Shown piece after piece: positions 37,066-48,113 of a stretch of 64,000 bases of DNA. Positions within the stretch are counted from its first letter, which is position 1. Every line of letters begins with the position of its first letter. The position numbers and the translations under genes were made by a program. The stretch is taken from contig NW_002238036.1 of the NCBI RefSeq assembly GCF_000150955.2, positions 229,346-293,345 on the forward strand. The letters are read 5' to 3'. A model generated the notes under the pieces. That model was not told the origin of the DNA and did no database searches. It saw only the letters and a program-made list of their open reading frames with translations. The DNA comes from Phaeodactylum tricornutum CCAP 1055/1 (Eukaryota > Bacillariophyta > Bacillariophyceae > Surirellales > Neidiaceae).

Positions 37066-39207
37066 ATGACCAGCGAAGGAAGCTCTATACCTTCCTCCGC
37101 CACCTCAGAACCGAGACAGACGAGTACTACCAACGGCGAGGAATCCAAGACTATGCAACGGTCCGGCGATGTCGAGTCCAGCTGGAGCAAGTCGGAACAT
37201 ACGAGTTCTCGGGGCAACTACGATTACGATTACGATGAAACCACCATTGAAAAGATTGTCGTGCAGGAAGGTTACAGCATAGATGATGTTATTCCAAGGA
37301 GGAAAAAATTACCCAATAAGAAAAAGGAAATATCGAGCTTACCGGAGGTCGCCCATGCATTTGAGAAGGCCAAGATCAAAGTCGACACGGCCCGCCTTTC
37401 CGCCAATGATGTTTTGCTACTTCGTCAGCTAAACCTTACGTATCAGACAGAGATGGAGGTCAAACAGATAAGCAACTTGGCCCGATACCAGTCGATGCAA
37501 GAAATGTCATTTATAGCTGTTCTGGTGATGGTCTTGCTGCAAATCATTGCAGTTGTCTTGTGTGCCCACTTTGCCGACGTTTCGGTAGCTGATGCGTTGC
37601 TGTTTGCCATGTATACCGTCACAAGCGCAGGATTCGGAAGCGTCGATATCCCCAAAACATCAGGTTTTCTGCTGTATGTAACGCTCTACGTATTTTTGGG
37701 CATTTCGAGTCTAGCCATTTTGGTACGTCAATGTTCAGAGCTGCGTGAATCTCAGAGCCCTACGCTTTTTGCACGCTTTGTTCAGTGTCTCATTTTGAAG
37801 TTGTCTCTCTTCTCTTTGCGAACACAGGTAGCGCAAGTCTATCAATACCTTGAGTTCGAAAACCAACGTCTGAATCATGCACGTGACAAGGCAAGAATGG
37901 CGAGGGAAGGCTTGCGAACGTTAAAGCAGATTCAAGATCAAGAACCGACGGTTGAGACTGTTATTCGCTACGACTTGATCAGAGCTCTTAAGACAATTCC
38001 ACAACCTCGACGGTTTGTGCGCCTCCAAACTAGAGTGACCAAGGATGTAAATCCAGAACTCGTCTACGCGCTCGGTGTAGGTGGATTCTTGACAAGTCTA
38101 CTAGCTATTGGAACTTTCGCCATGATGGCCATGGAAGGGTGGACTTTTCCGGAAGCCCTGTATTTTTCTACCTTTGCTATGACTTCTATTGGTTACGGTG
38201 ATCTGGCTCCAACGAAACAATCCAGCACATGGTTTGTTGTGTTTTGGTTGCCCTTCAACGTGGCGTTTCTCTCATTGTACCTTGGCACTGTCGCCCATTA
38301 CTTTGTCATGATCAGTAGATGGAATGTTTCTCGCATTAAAAAATCACTGACCGACAGCTTAGAATCAAGCTCCTCCTTGGAACATAATAATACTGTCGGG
38401 GAATATACCATTGATGACACCGACAGCGTCGAAAATGCAGTCAGCAGAGGAACTCAACGTCGTGAGAGAATTCGCCAGAACAGCGATATGTCATTTGCCG
38501 AAGAATTACAACGAGAGGGTGCAGCAACGGTGCAAGATTTGCTTGCTCTGCTTTCTTCTTCCGCATCGAAAGACATCCCTTTGCGTTTAAATGCACCTAC
38601 CGATACCGCGGTCATCGGTTCAGCGAAGCCTACTCCTCTGATTGAAAAACTCTGGCGTAGCACCACTGCGACCGATGGACCTTCGTTGGCGTTGCGCTTC
38701 CTTGTTGAAAAACGTCTGGCCCGTATCGTTGCAACGGAGGTCGCCGGCTTCGAATCGAGCATGCAAATTAAGGGATGTACATTCTTTGTGACCATCAACT
38801 CATTGAAGGGCACAGCTGAGAAGTGGCATATCCCTCGTCGCGCACGTAGCGCTTTTCGGGCCAGCGCATTCGAAAGCTTATTCTTTGTCGGAGAAAGGGA
38901 GATCATATCAGATGGTCTGGACGGCTTTCTCAAGCTCAACCCCTATGAGTTTAACGACCTTTTTCGTCCTTTTGTGATGGCGCTCGGTGATAAGGAGACA
39001 ATGGAGGCCTGGCTTGCCTGTACCGAGGTGCTTGTAGATCAAAGTCCGGGGAAGGAGATGGCGACAATCGAAGAGGGCGGTGGTGAAGAGGACGATGATC
39101 CAGGCTCTAATATGGGTATGCGTCGTAGCTTCCACTTATCCATGAAGAACGAGATCGAAGATTACTTCCCAGTAAACCAAGGAAACGCGGTTCGTATACA
39201 GCTGTAA
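37066..39207 (+). CDS. Two-pore-domain K+ channel-like protein (paralog 1)
   Basis: 713 residues from MTSEGSS. Hydrophilic N-terminus (~145), then a first TM-pore-TM unit with MYTVTSAGFGSVDIP (~185), a cytoplasmic linker of ~110 residues with a helical KARMAREGLRTLKQ segment, and a second TM-pore-TM unit with FAMTSIGYGDLAPTKQS (~373). GYGD in the second filter is the K+ signature; GFGS in the first is atypical. A ~290-residue C-terminal domain (FLVEKRLARIVATEVAGFES..., WHIPRRARSAFRASAFESL) is shared with paralog 2 and unassigned. Two units per chain imply a dimeric channel, as in plant TPKs. No EF-hands were seen. Confidence 0.85.
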   Translation: MTSEGSSIPSSATSEPRQTSTTNGEESKTMQRSGDVESSWSKSEHTSSRGNYDYDYDETTIEKIVVQEGYSIDDVIPRRKKLPNKKKEISSLPEVAHAFEKAKIKVDTARLSANDVLLLRQLNLTYQTEMEVKQISNLARYQSMQEMSFIAVLVMVLLQIIAVVLCAHFADVSVADALLFAMYTVTSAGFGSVDIPKTSGFLLYVTLYVFLGISSLAILVRQCSELRESQSPTLFARFVQCLILKLSLFSLRTQVAQVYQYLEFENQRLNHARDKARMAREGLRTLKQIQDQEPTVETVIRYDLIRALKTIPQPRRFVRLQTRVTKDVNPELVYALGVGGFLTSLLAIGTFAMMAMEGWTFPEALYFSTFAMTSIGYGDLAPTKQSSTWFVVFWLPFNVAFLSLYLGTVAHYFVMISRWNVSRIKKSLTDSLESSSSLEHNNTVGEYTIDDTDSVENAVSRGTQRRERIRQNSDMSFAEELQREGAATVQDLLALLSSSASKDIPLRLNAPTDTAVIGSAKPTPLIEKLWRSTTATDGPSLALRFLVEKRLARIVATEVAGFESSMQIKGCTFFVTINSLKGTAEKWHIPRRARSAFRASAFESLFFVGEREIISDGLDGFLKLNPYEFNDLFRPFVMALGDKETMEAWLACTEVLVDQSPGKEMATIEEGGGEEDDDPGSNMGMRRSFHLSMKNEIEDYFPVNQGNAVRIQL

Positions 39208-39428
39208 TTTCATCACTCCGAAGTAAAACAACGATGTTGTAAACGTCTGCTAAGGATGCACTCCCTCAACATCCGGCCCTTCAGTTATTTTTGCAGTAGG
39301 AATACAAAATCTAGTTTGTGTAGGCCAAGCTACAAGAGGCATGTAAAAGGATTATAATGAAGATTTTTTTGTAAATTCACAGGTCGGTAACGTTGTGGAT
39401 GACGTGAGGCGTACTATGGCAAGAGCTG

Positions 39429-41446
39429 TTAAACGTAAGACCGCGGAAATTTCTCAGCCGCTGTAGGAGTTGTAACCGCCAGCCATCCTTCCATCGTTCC
39501 AGAGTCTGCCAAAGCCGCCAACAGGGGACTGAAGATCTCATGAAACTCGAAGGGCGACAAATTTAAAAGAGCCTCAGCACCCTTTGACACCAATTTCTTC
39601 TCCCCGACAAAAATCAAGGCTTCAAACGCGACGGCACGAAATGCAGTAAGTGCACCTGCCGGCACTTGCCACTGATTCGCGACTTCCTGTATGGATTCAA
39701 CTGTCATCGAAACGGTTGTATCTTTGACGCACAAGTCTGAGTGGAAGCCCGCAATGTCATTCGCTATGATATGAGCGAAGCGTTCCTGAACAAGTACCAT
39801 CAAGGCAAACGATGGTTTCCGGACCCCATTCTTCTCAAAAGTCCCGGGGTGACTTAAACTCGATTGGAGCATGAACGTCTCCAACAGCGCTCCAATGCTC
39901 GACACTGGATTGCTTTTGTCGTCGAGTAGGCTGACATCTGCCGCAAGAGTCCCGAGAACAAAGCGCACGACGTCACCCATTGTTTGAATGCAATCCAATT
40001 CTGTGGCACTCATACCATGTCGCTGAATTTGGTATTTCTCGTCAGCAATCTGTCTGGATGGACCTTCTTCTCCAAGGAGAGGAGTGGTGAAGCCATAAAT
40101 CTTGCGAAGCTTTTTCTCTTTTCGGATCACATTCCAACTGCTCAACATCATATAGTAGCGACCGAGATTCCCCATAAAGATGGAGAGAAAGCTGATATTA
40201 AACGGCAACCAGAATATGACGAACCAGATGCTACTGGATTTGGTGGGAAAGTAGTCACCAAAACCAACCGTTGTCATGACAAAGGTTGAAAAGTAGAGGG
40301 CTTCGACAAACGTCCAACCTTCCAGTGACATCATTCCAATTACTCCAATTAACAACAAGCCAACAAGGTAGCAAGTGAGACAGAAGCATCTCGTGGCTTC
40401 GCTTGAGCGGAAAAATAATTTTAGACGGTCAACCAGGCTGAGTGACACCTGGCCAATGTTAAGGTGCCCATGGCGGCGATCATCTTTCAGTGCCTCTACG
40501 TGCGGCACAGCGGCTGGAGCATCGTTTTCGTCTTCGGAGTTCTCCTCGTTAGAACCTTGTGCTTTTGCTTGTGTCCAGTTGTTGAGGCCGCGATCAGCTA
40601 GTTCCCGTTGATCTACCGAGCTTTTGGAAATGCGAGTCACAAGCGCAACATACAAATAGACTTGGGATGCCTGAGGGGGGATAGTTGTACTCACCGTGAG
40701 ACTTTGAGCTTCGCTACATCCAGTCAACAAGAAGGACGGAGGCTACTCACCAACACCGTTGTCAAACCGATACCCACTAACATGTATACAACCAGATAAA
40801 GTAGAAAGCCGGGAGTGAAAGGTATGTCGACACTACCAAACCCTGCAGTCGTAACGGAATACATTGTGAATAGGATAGCTTCATCGATGGAAACATCCCC
40901 AGCACGGACAAGACTCGTCGCCGTCACAGTTTGCAAGACCAGCATAAGTGCGACCGAAACGACCGCCGTTTGACGAATGGATCGGTATTGCGCCATTTCC
41001 GTTACGGTTGCCTCACGCGATGCCGCCTTGTCTTGCTTTGTCAGATTGAGAAGCGTTTCTTCATCTACCGGGTTCGGCCTTTGATGCGTACCATCAAGCT
41101 GCTCGTTCTTACTCTCTCCACGATATTCCCTGACATCAAGTTGCAGGTCTCGAAAACCGTTCATTCCAAGCGACGTTGATCTAGTACGTCGCCCGTAGTT
41201 TTCCCTGTCTCTGTTAGGCCTCAATGATCCGACAGAGGCTCCTCGGAGTAACTGCTTCTGATATCGACCAGGCAGAGGAGGAAATGGTGCATCCGGTTCA
41301 GCGGCTTTTGGAGCTGTCGGTCCTTGACCGAATACCAAACCAGTTTCGCGCCTGGAGACATTTCCATCTGAGCTTATAGGTTTGGCGGTACATTCCAAAT
41401 TGCTATCCATAGTGCAAAGGCAGTCTGCGTGAGTGCGAGTGAACAA
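39429..41446 (-). CDS. Two-pore-domain K+ channel-like protein (paralog 2), two exons
   Basis: Exon 1 41446-40751 and exon 2 40670-39429, with an 80-nt GTGAGT...CTCAG intron in phase 0; ~645 residues, or 633 if translation starts at 41410. Pore 1 SVTTAGFGSVDIPF and pore 2 MTTVGFGDYFPTKSS match paralog 1 at the same positions. The same C-terminal domain is present (LVQERFAHIIANDIAGFHS, WQVPAGALTAFRAVAFEAL). The inter-pore linker is shorter. Both filters are GFG rather than GYG. Gene order is tail to tail with paralog 1, 221 bp apart, so this is an inverted duplicate. Confidence 0.85.
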
Positions 41447-41981
41447 ACGAGACCTATGATCCGCAAAATAATGGAAACCCTTTCTATCCTAATTATGAGA
41501 TCAACCAAACATTTTCCTAATCAGAGAGGAGCAAAGGGGATCAAGCAACTTCCGTATCCAGTCACTCGTGGGCACGAGGTTTTGCTGTCGATATCACGAT
41601 CTTCGATCGATCTTCCAAGAAATAAGAAATTGCGATTCGTGAATTATTGCAGTCAGACCTATCCATCGCGGCCGATTATATTAACTGGGCAACGCATTGC
41701 TTCAAATTCACAATCCACGCATTCTGGTGATTGCGGTATCGGCAATAGAAGGTCAATGCAAACACAGCTACAGGCTATTACATCAGCTTGACCACGTACT
41801 GCGTTTTCTTGTGACTGACTGTGACTACCGCTACTTTCGCTGGCCTTCATGCTACTCCGGTTTATGGGACTTCCTAGTCACGATCGATGAGAAAAGTTCG
41901 GAGACATTTTACTGTTAGAGTAAACTGTTACAATAATGAGCCGAATTTCAGCTCAGCTTGGAGATAAAGCGTATCTTTCAT
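41447..41981. other. Intergenic, no gene supported
   Basis: It lies upstream of paralog 2 and downstream of the amine oxidase gene. Open frames here show no domain. Confidence 0.4.
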
Positions 41982-43499
41982 TCACATTGGCGGCGTTGGC
42001 TGTCGCCCACATGCTATAGAAGATAACGCAACTTGGTTAAACCCTGTGGTCAATATTTGATTGGCGGCACGGATACCTGTTTCCATGGCAGCCTGAATTG
42101 TGCAGCACGCCTCCGTATTGGTGGCCTCTCCAGCAAAAAAGAGACAACCAGAGGGTGCAGCCAGGGCCTCCAAGTCGGAACTCTGCATACCGACTCTAGC
42201 ATGCATATATCCACCTCGCGCATATTCCTGATTACTCCAATCGAAATAGAGTACATTGATGAAAGCGTCCTCGATATCTTGTATTGCAACACTTAATATG
42301 GAGGACAACTGTGTCATCATCAAATCTGCGGCTCGTTGGTGAAGGTTCGTCACGTTTGCTAGTCGACCGGCAAAGTCATCCGCAAAGGTTGAGACTAAAA
42401 ACGCGGTCGCAACGTATACCATAGACTCTGTGGTGACAGAACGATACTCCCGAAACCATATTTCAGGAATTGCTTGGTTTGCACAAATGATGCTCTGAAC
42501 AAGCTCTGGCCAGAAACGACACGAAAAAGACAAGCGGATCTTAATGGCGTTCTCGAATCCAACTTTTTCAAGAGCTAGTCGTTTTTTCTCGGGAAGCTCC
42601 ATTTGAATTCGGGAATACATCGGTGGGGGCACCGTAACGACAATTGCATCCGCATGTAGACAATCGTTGGGTGAAGAGACGCATGCTGACCCATCGTCCT
42701 GGATTATACGTGTAGCTTCCCAACCCAGTTTGAGAGTAAAGCGTGGATCTTGTTCTAGCAATGTATGGCAAGTGCCGACAATCCCTGAAATCCCGATGTT
42801 ATGGGGCATGCGATAGTCTCCTTCCCTCTCATTTACTTCCCAGTGATGCTCAAACTTTTGGAGCATTGACAGGGACAACTTGCTCAAATCGCTGCAGCCA
42901 GCCGTGTTACCGTAGCTGGCTCTCGCTAGATCATAGAGCTCTTTCGACAGCTGAATCTCGTTTTGCTTAAGTGCGTCTTCCACCGAAATGGACGCATCAG
43001 CGGGAAGATCCAGAATGCTCTCCAATGCTTGATTCAACGGCTCAATTCGAGGGTCATTAAACATGACGAGTTCGCCATTAATGTAGTACATTCCGTACTT
43101 TCCATCTTTTGTTGGTGTTTCGTCAGGTCGACCTCCTCCGTCCGCGTGCGATAGTGTAAAGATGTGCTCGAAAAACGGATCCTGTTCCTGTCCATCGTCA
43201 ACCTTTTCCTGAATAGTGTTGACGTATTCCTGTCCCCACACACCAGACTGCCGAAATTCGTCTATCCAAGAAGTCAAGATTGTTCCACTCCCGTGTACGT
43301 ACTCGGCACCGAGCTCCAGCACGTGCCCGTCCGCCTCGGTGTGCGATCGAATCCGTCCGCCGACTGCTTGCGACGCTTCGACCATCGTCACGTGAACGCT
43401 GTCGGTAGCCGTGGATAGAATCTCTCGGGCACAGGCCAAGCCTGCCATGCCGGCTCCAACGATCACCACATGTTTGTTAACGCTGTCTTCCAATGGCAT
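41982..43499 (-). CDS. FAD-dependent amine oxidase (polyamine oxidase-like)
   Basis: 505 residues, single exon. The N-terminal Rossmann FAD motif VVIVGAGMAGLACAREIL is followed by the VGGRIRSH and ELGAEYVHG blocks that bind FAD. The C-terminal block LFFAGEATNTEACCTIQAAMETGIRAANQIL closes the FAD site. FDWSNQEYARGGYMHARVG is also typical. The family oxidises spermine, spermidine or N-acetyl derivatives, releasing H2O2; LSD1-type demethylases share the fold, but no SWIRM or tower domain is present. No N-terminal targeting signal; cytosolic or peroxisomal (the C-terminus PTPPM is not PTS1). Confidence 0.9.
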   Translation of the reverse strand: MPLEDSVNKHVVIVGAGMAGLACAREILSTATDSVHVTMVEASQAVGGRIRSHTEADGHVLELGAEYVHGSGTILTSWIDEFRQSGVWGQEYVNTIQEKVDDGQEQDPFFEHIFTLSHADGGGRPDETPTKDGKYGMYYINGELVMFNDPRIEPLNQALESILDLPADASISVEDALKQNEIQLSKELYDLARASYGNTAGCSDLSKLSLSMLQKFEHHWEVNEREGDYRMPHNIGISGIVGTCHTLLEQDPRFTLKLGWEATRIIQDDGSACVSSPNDCLHADAIVVTVPPPMYSRIQMELPEKKRLALEKVGFENAIKIRLSFSCRFWPELVQSIICANQAIPEIWFREYRSVTTESMVYVATAFLVSTFADDFAGRLANVTNLHQRAADLMMTQLSSILSVAIQDIEDAFINVLYFDWSNQEYARGGYMHARVGMQSSDLEALAAPSGCLFFAGEATNTEACCTIQAAMETGIRAANQILTTGFNQVALSSIACGRQPTPPM

Positions 43500-44294
43500 C
43501 TAGAACGTGCTAATTGCAAATGATAAATGTCACCGCTTCGTCATGGATCGTCGCTTTGGTCAGTGGTAGTCGGCAGTGATGGATGGATGGATGCCGGTTG
43601 GTTCGTTATTTGAAAGGTGGCTTGCAAAGTACAGATGCCTTTATAACATAGGTTTGCGGTTTCAGCCATACCGATCGTTGTTTGCGGACTCACAGTCACA
43701 ATTAATGCTATTATACCATGCACGCCAGGTGAGCATTAAGAAAATCTCTCGTTGCTAAAGCACTCCAAGATTACACTTAAGAAATTGTGGTCTTGCCTAC
43801 TCGCCGTTTCAACGCACGCTTAAGTACTGGAGACATAATTATAATTGGCATCCTTGATTGTAAGAGTTTCCTCAAATCGCTTGTTAGGGTAGCGTAGGTA
43901 TAATCTCGGGCTTGGCGTGTGCCAAATTATTGTCCGTCGGATTGTGTCACAGCGAGCTCAAATTGCAGCGGAGGAAGGGAAGCACCAGGGAGAGTTTCCG
44001 GTCGACAACGAGTGAGGCCGCCGGATTCGACCCACGAAGTTCTCGCGCTATGGACGACAGTTGATCGACCTTCCGTACAATTTTTCCTTTCATCGATAGA
44101 TGCATTTCTGTAACTGTAAGGAGAGATCACGGTTCTGACTCTATACAGAGCAATTGGTGTATTCTACGGGTCGTTTGTGCTCCGACCCTCTACCGGCGTG
44201 AACTACCTAACTAGCTCACGTCAAAAAAGACGATCGTGCCTTTGCTCGTTCCTCGAACTCAACAACGTAAAGAAGGAACTGACTGACTGCAGGG
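43500..44294. other. Divergent intergenic region
   Basis: Shared upstream region of the amine oxidase gene (leftward) and the NHE gene (rightward). Only short open frames are present. Confidence 0.4.
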
Positions 44295-45935
44295 ATGTCG
44301 TTTAGCACGGAGGGAGACGAAATTCAGACTCGATCGCTTTATTTTGTGTTGTTTGCCGCGTTGCTGGCGACAGTTTTTATTCTGGCGAAACAGTTACACG
44401 ATCACAAACGCCTGAATGCAGTCTTTTCCGAGGCTGCCCTCGTTTTGATGGTCGGAATGATAACCGGCGGTATTACGCGGAGTATTCAGGCGATCTCCAG
44501 CACCAATCAAAACACGGATGACGATGCGGTCGCGGTAGAAAGTGTACTGGCTAATTCTATTCTTTCCTTTTCACCAAATGTATTCTTCATGGCTTTGCTG
44601 CCTCCAATTTTGTTTCATTCGGGTTATGGACTTCGTCGAGAATTATTCTACCGTCACATTAAGCCTATTGCTTTGTTTGCAGCAGTTGGGACGCTACTTT
44701 CGGCTCTCGTCACGGGTCTTTCATTGTATGGGATTGGACGGTTGGGCGGTTTGGGTGCCTTTCAACCTTCCGTGCTGGAACTACTTACCTTTGGTTCCCT
44801 AATTGCTGCTACCGATACTGTTTCCGTAGTTGCTGTCCTACAAGCCAAAAGGGTCGATCCACACTTGTTCTACCTCACTTTGGGTGAAAGCGCGCTCAAC
44901 GATGCCGTTGCTCTCGTGCTATTTGAATCCTTTGGAGAGTTGTTGGAAAAGTTTGGCGAGAACGGTCAAGGGACGCTGGCGCGGAGCACGTTGCAGTTTG
45001 GCTTGGATTTCTCCCTTGCGGCGGTTGGTTCGCCCGCTTTGGGGATCTTATTCGGAGTGGGAGCGGCCTTGGTTTTCAAACGCAGTGATTTTCGGGATCA
45101 CAAAATGTTGGAGCTAGGCCTGTACAGCCTTTGTATGTATGTTCCGTACACGATCGCGGAATGCATCAATCTCAGTGGCATTGTTTCAATCTTCTTCGCG
45201 GGCATGTCGGCCCGTAGGTATATTGTGCCGAATTTGAGCACAGAAACGGCTCACAATGGGGAGGCAATCTTTGGACTAGCAGCCTATTTGGCAGAAATTT
45301 GCATTTTCTTGGAACTTGGAATGAGTTTATGGGGACTCAAGGCCAAGTTCAGCTGGGCATTCATTGGCTGGTCCCTTTTGGCTTGTCTTATTGGACGGGC
45401 TGTGGCCATCTACCCTCTCGCTAACCTGTGGAACTGCTCATTGAAAGAATCCCAGCTGAACGACGCTTTCGTGGAAGCAACCGAATCTTTCGATATAGAA
45501 GTAGAAAAGGCACAGAACGACGCCGGTCTTTTCCAAGACGATGTAAGTGTTTCCAGCGCATCGACATCCGCACAGATAGGTTTCGCATCTCGAATTAAAC
45601 GAAAACGACGGACCCCGGTCAAACGGAAAGACAAAAAGATATCCTTACCGATGATGCATTTTTTGTGGTTTGCTGGTTTACGTGGTGCTGTGGCGTACGC
45701 CTGCGCCAGAAAGTTTCCCGGAGCTAACCGCGATGAATTTATTGCAGCCACCATGTTCATCGTGCTCTTCACCATCGTCATTATGGGCGGCGCGACGGAA
45801 TTAGTGTTGGGGATCCTGAAAATTGCGACTAACGTTGACGAAGATAAATATATGGAAGAATGGCACAAGCAACGCATGCTTAAAGGTGCTTTTCACGATT
45901 TCGGTATGTTTCGCGAAAACGATCTTGTTGTTTGA
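44295..45935 (+). CDS. Na+/H+ exchanger, NHE/SLC9 (CPA1) family
   Basis: 546 residues, single exon. About twelve TM segments. Signature blocks: LPPILFHSGYGLRRELF, FGSLIAATDTVSVVAVLQ, LTLGESALNDAVALVLFESF (the ND ion-binding core) and FLWFAGLRGAVAYACARKFP. A basic loop KRKRRTPVKRKDKK near ~440 precedes the last TMs. The C-terminal tail is short compared with animal plasma-membrane NHEs, so it is closer to endomembrane/plant NHX types. It exchanges Na+ or K+ for H+ to set luminal or cytosolic pH. N-terminus without a long signal peptide. Confidence 0.92.
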   Translation: MSFSTEGDEIQTRSLYFVLFAALLATVFILAKQLHDHKRLNAVFSEAALVLMVGMITGGITRSIQAISSTNQNTDDDAVAVESVLANSILSFSPNVFFMALLPPILFHSGYGLRRELFYRHIKPIALFAAVGTLLSALVTGLSLYGIGRLGGLGAFQPSVLELLTFGSLIAATDTVSVVAVLQAKRVDPHLFYLTLGESALNDAVALVLFESFGELLEKFGENGQGTLARSTLQFGLDFSLAAVGSPALGILFGVGAALVFKRSDFRDHKMLELGLYSLCMYVPYTIAECINLSGIVSIFFAGMSARRYIVPNLSTETAHNGEAIFGLAAYLAEICIFLELGMSLWGLKAKFSWAFIGWSLLACLIGRAVAIYPLANLWNCSLKESQLNDAFVEATESFDIEVEKAQNDAGLFQDDVSVSSASTSAQIGFASRIKRKRRTPVKRKDKKISLPMMHFLWFAGLRGAVAYACARKFPGANRDEFIAATMFIVLFTIVIMGGATELVLGILKIATNVDEDKYMEEWHKQRMLKGAFHDFGMFRENDLVV

Positions 45936-46493
45936 CTTTAACTACCATCACATATCTCACCGCTCGATTTATACAAAGAATACAAGTTCTTTTATGCGTT
46001 TGCCGTTCGAGATACGCTCAGTGAGTCAGGGGAAGACACCGAGTTGGAAATGCCTTCACACAAACGGGCTGGCACGGGTGAACACACCGCTTTTGACTAC
46101 CATTCGGGAAACGACTTGTAGAGTAGAGCAGTCAGCTACTTCGTCATTATTAGTTCTTACTTTTCGTTTTTGATGGTCCATCGACATATTACTGCATACA
46201 TAAACGAAGTCTTTGCCAAGATAAAGTGTCCAATGGTACACGTTACGCTAAGCAGAGGATTCTACAATTTGCTTGACACCGGCATTTTCCACATATTCTT
46301 CCTCCTGAATATAGGTCGTTCACTGTTGCATCACATCAGAAGGCCACAAAGCCACATCGGCCCTACCTTGCTAATTTTACTATGCATGACTCGTTATGTA
46401 CGGTATGATTTACGGTTTGGTTTTCCCGCGCAGCACTCCTATACAGAAATTTAATGAAGCGCTCTTCAAAAGGCATGGCTTCTCCCATCCCGC
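45936..46493. other. Intergenic between convergent genes
   Basis: 3' regions of the NHE gene and the dehydrogenase gene. No supported gene or RNA. Confidence 0.4.
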
Positions 46494-48113
46494 TCAACTC
46501 TCTACAGCTGGGATGCAATTGTTCGGATGGGACTGTCCAGTCAATCGTTTTAGATGGAAATCACGAATGTTGTCGATGGTGGTCGACACAATTTTGTCCA
46601 CTGCTTCCTGGGTGAAAAAGGCCTGATGAGCGGTCAATACGACATTATTGTTACCGAGAAGGGCGACCAAATCTGGATCTTCAATATGACGGGCAGACCA
46701 ATCCTGGAAAAAGTAGTCCTGTTCGTTCTCGTACACATCCATTCCTACGCCGCGAATAATTCCCGAGCGGAGACCTTTCAGCAAGGCCGCTGTATCGATG
46801 AGACCACCTCGCGATGTGTTGATTAAGAGAACGCCCTTTTTGAGCTTGGGGAGAACCGATTCGTTAATCGTGTGGTGTGTAGCCGACAACAAAGGCATCA
46901 TCAAGAACAAAATATCTGACTGAGCAAAGATGTCCTCCTTGCTAACATATGTTCCGCCTAATTCCTTGACTTCATCTGATTCGTAAACATCGTAACAAAT
47001 CAGTTTGGCTCCAAATCCGTTCAAAATGCGGCAGAGAATCTGTCCAATTTTTCCTGTCCCCATGACTCCAACCGTTTTACCGTAAATGTCCATGCCCATG
47101 AGACCGGCGTCGAGCGTGAAGTTGGCCATTTTGACGCGATTCGATGCTTTGGCAATCTTGCGATTGACCGTCATCAGTAGAGCGATAGCCATTTCGGCTA
47201 CGGCGTAAGGCGAGTACGCCGGTACCCGGGCCACCGTCATGCCGTAAGCTCGCGCAGCTTTCGTATCAACCCGGTCGAAACCGGCGCATCGCATGGCTAT
47301 CATTTGGACTCCCATGAGGCTGAGAGTTTGTAGGACTTCAGAGCCAGCCGTATCGTTGACGAATAAGCAGATTGCGTCATAGCCCGCTGCGTAGGTGGCT
47401 GAGCTCTCACTCAAACGCTCTGTCGTGAACTCCATCTCGATCGCGTATCCATCGTCCTGCTCCTTGTTGAAGGATTCGATGGCGGGCTGAAAGCCTTCGG
47501 TAACCCAAGATGTGGCATCGTAACAAAGAACTCGGCACGTTTTACCGCTATCCTCTACCTCGCCTTCTTTGCCCTGCCGATGCTTTCCCTTGACTTTCTT
47601 CATGAGGGCACGGAGACTGCGACTTCCTCCCCGGAGTTCGTGACTCATGGCTTGCATCATCTGCAGCGCAAATTTCGAGTTGGTGCCAATGATGGATTGA
47701 AATGCTTTACCTTCGAGGGCCCACACTTTGGCCGGACCGGACGAGGTGACCGTCGCATAGGCCTTGGTGTCTTCGTGAATGTTGTGGAGCAGACCAGTAA
47801 CGCGGCCACGGCCCTGAACGGTATCGATCAAGACGGATTCCTCCTGCAACGAGTTCCGACGGTCAAGCTTGGACAGATTGCGGAGGGACTGACGACGAGT
47901 AAGCTTGCTGTTGTTGGACTTTTTCGTGCGCGATAGTGTTCCCTCCTCGATCACGAAAATATGCGTCATGATTTCGTCTTCCTCGACAAAGACATAGCCG
48001 TCGTCCACAGCGTGCAGCTCCATTTTGTCTGCTATTACGTCGAGAAAATCGTTCGACGCGTCGGCAAACCATGCGGTTTCCTTGAGAAGGCGGATGGCGT
48101 CGGATTTCGTCAT
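46494..48113 (-). CDS. Cyclic-nucleotide-binding domain fused to D-lactate dehydrogenase-like enzyme
   Basis: 539 residues, single exon. N-terminal ~14-150 is a cNMP-binding (CAP_ED) fold: FADASNDFLDVIADKMELH, EEDEIMTHIFVIEEGTLSR, then AKVWALEGKAFQSIIG. The usual phosphate-binding cassette (GE-L-RAA) is replaced by VTGLLHNIHEDTKAYATV, so binding is uncertain. Residues ~180-530 are a D-isomer 2-hydroxyacid dehydrogenase of the fermentative LdhA type: catalytic Arg/Glu/His in NTSRGGLID, MDVYENEQDYFFQDWS and VLTAHQAFFT; NAD motif GVMGTGKIGQILCRIL. It reduces pyruvate to D-lactate with NADH. No organelle signal. An allosteric or cNMP-controlled dehydrogenase is inference. Confidence 0.88.
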   Translation of the reverse strand: MTKSDAIRLLKETAWFADASNDFLDVIADKMELHAVDDGYVFVEEDEIMTHIFVIEEGTLSRTKKSNNSKLTRRQSLRNLSKLDRRNSLQEESVLIDTVQGRGRVTGLLHNIHEDTKAYATVTSSGPAKVWALEGKAFQSIIGTNSKFALQMMQAMSHELRGGSRSLRALMKKVKGKHRQGKEGEVEDSGKTCRVLCYDATSWVTEGFQPAIESFNKEQDDGYAIEMEFTTERLSESSATYAAGYDAICLFVNDTAGSEVLQTLSLMGVQMIAMRCAGFDRVDTKAARAYGMTVARVPAYSPYAVAEMAIALLMTVNRKIAKASNRVKMANFTLDAGLMGMDIYGKTVGVMGTGKIGQILCRILNGFGAKLICYDVYESDEVKELGGTYVSKEDIFAQSDILFLMMPLLSATHHTINESVLPKLKKGVLLINTSRGGLIDTAALLKGLRSGIIRGVGMDVYENEQDYFFQDWSARHIEDPDLVALLGNNNVVLTAHQAFFTQEAVDKIVSTTIDNIRDFHLKRLTGQSHPNNCIPAVES

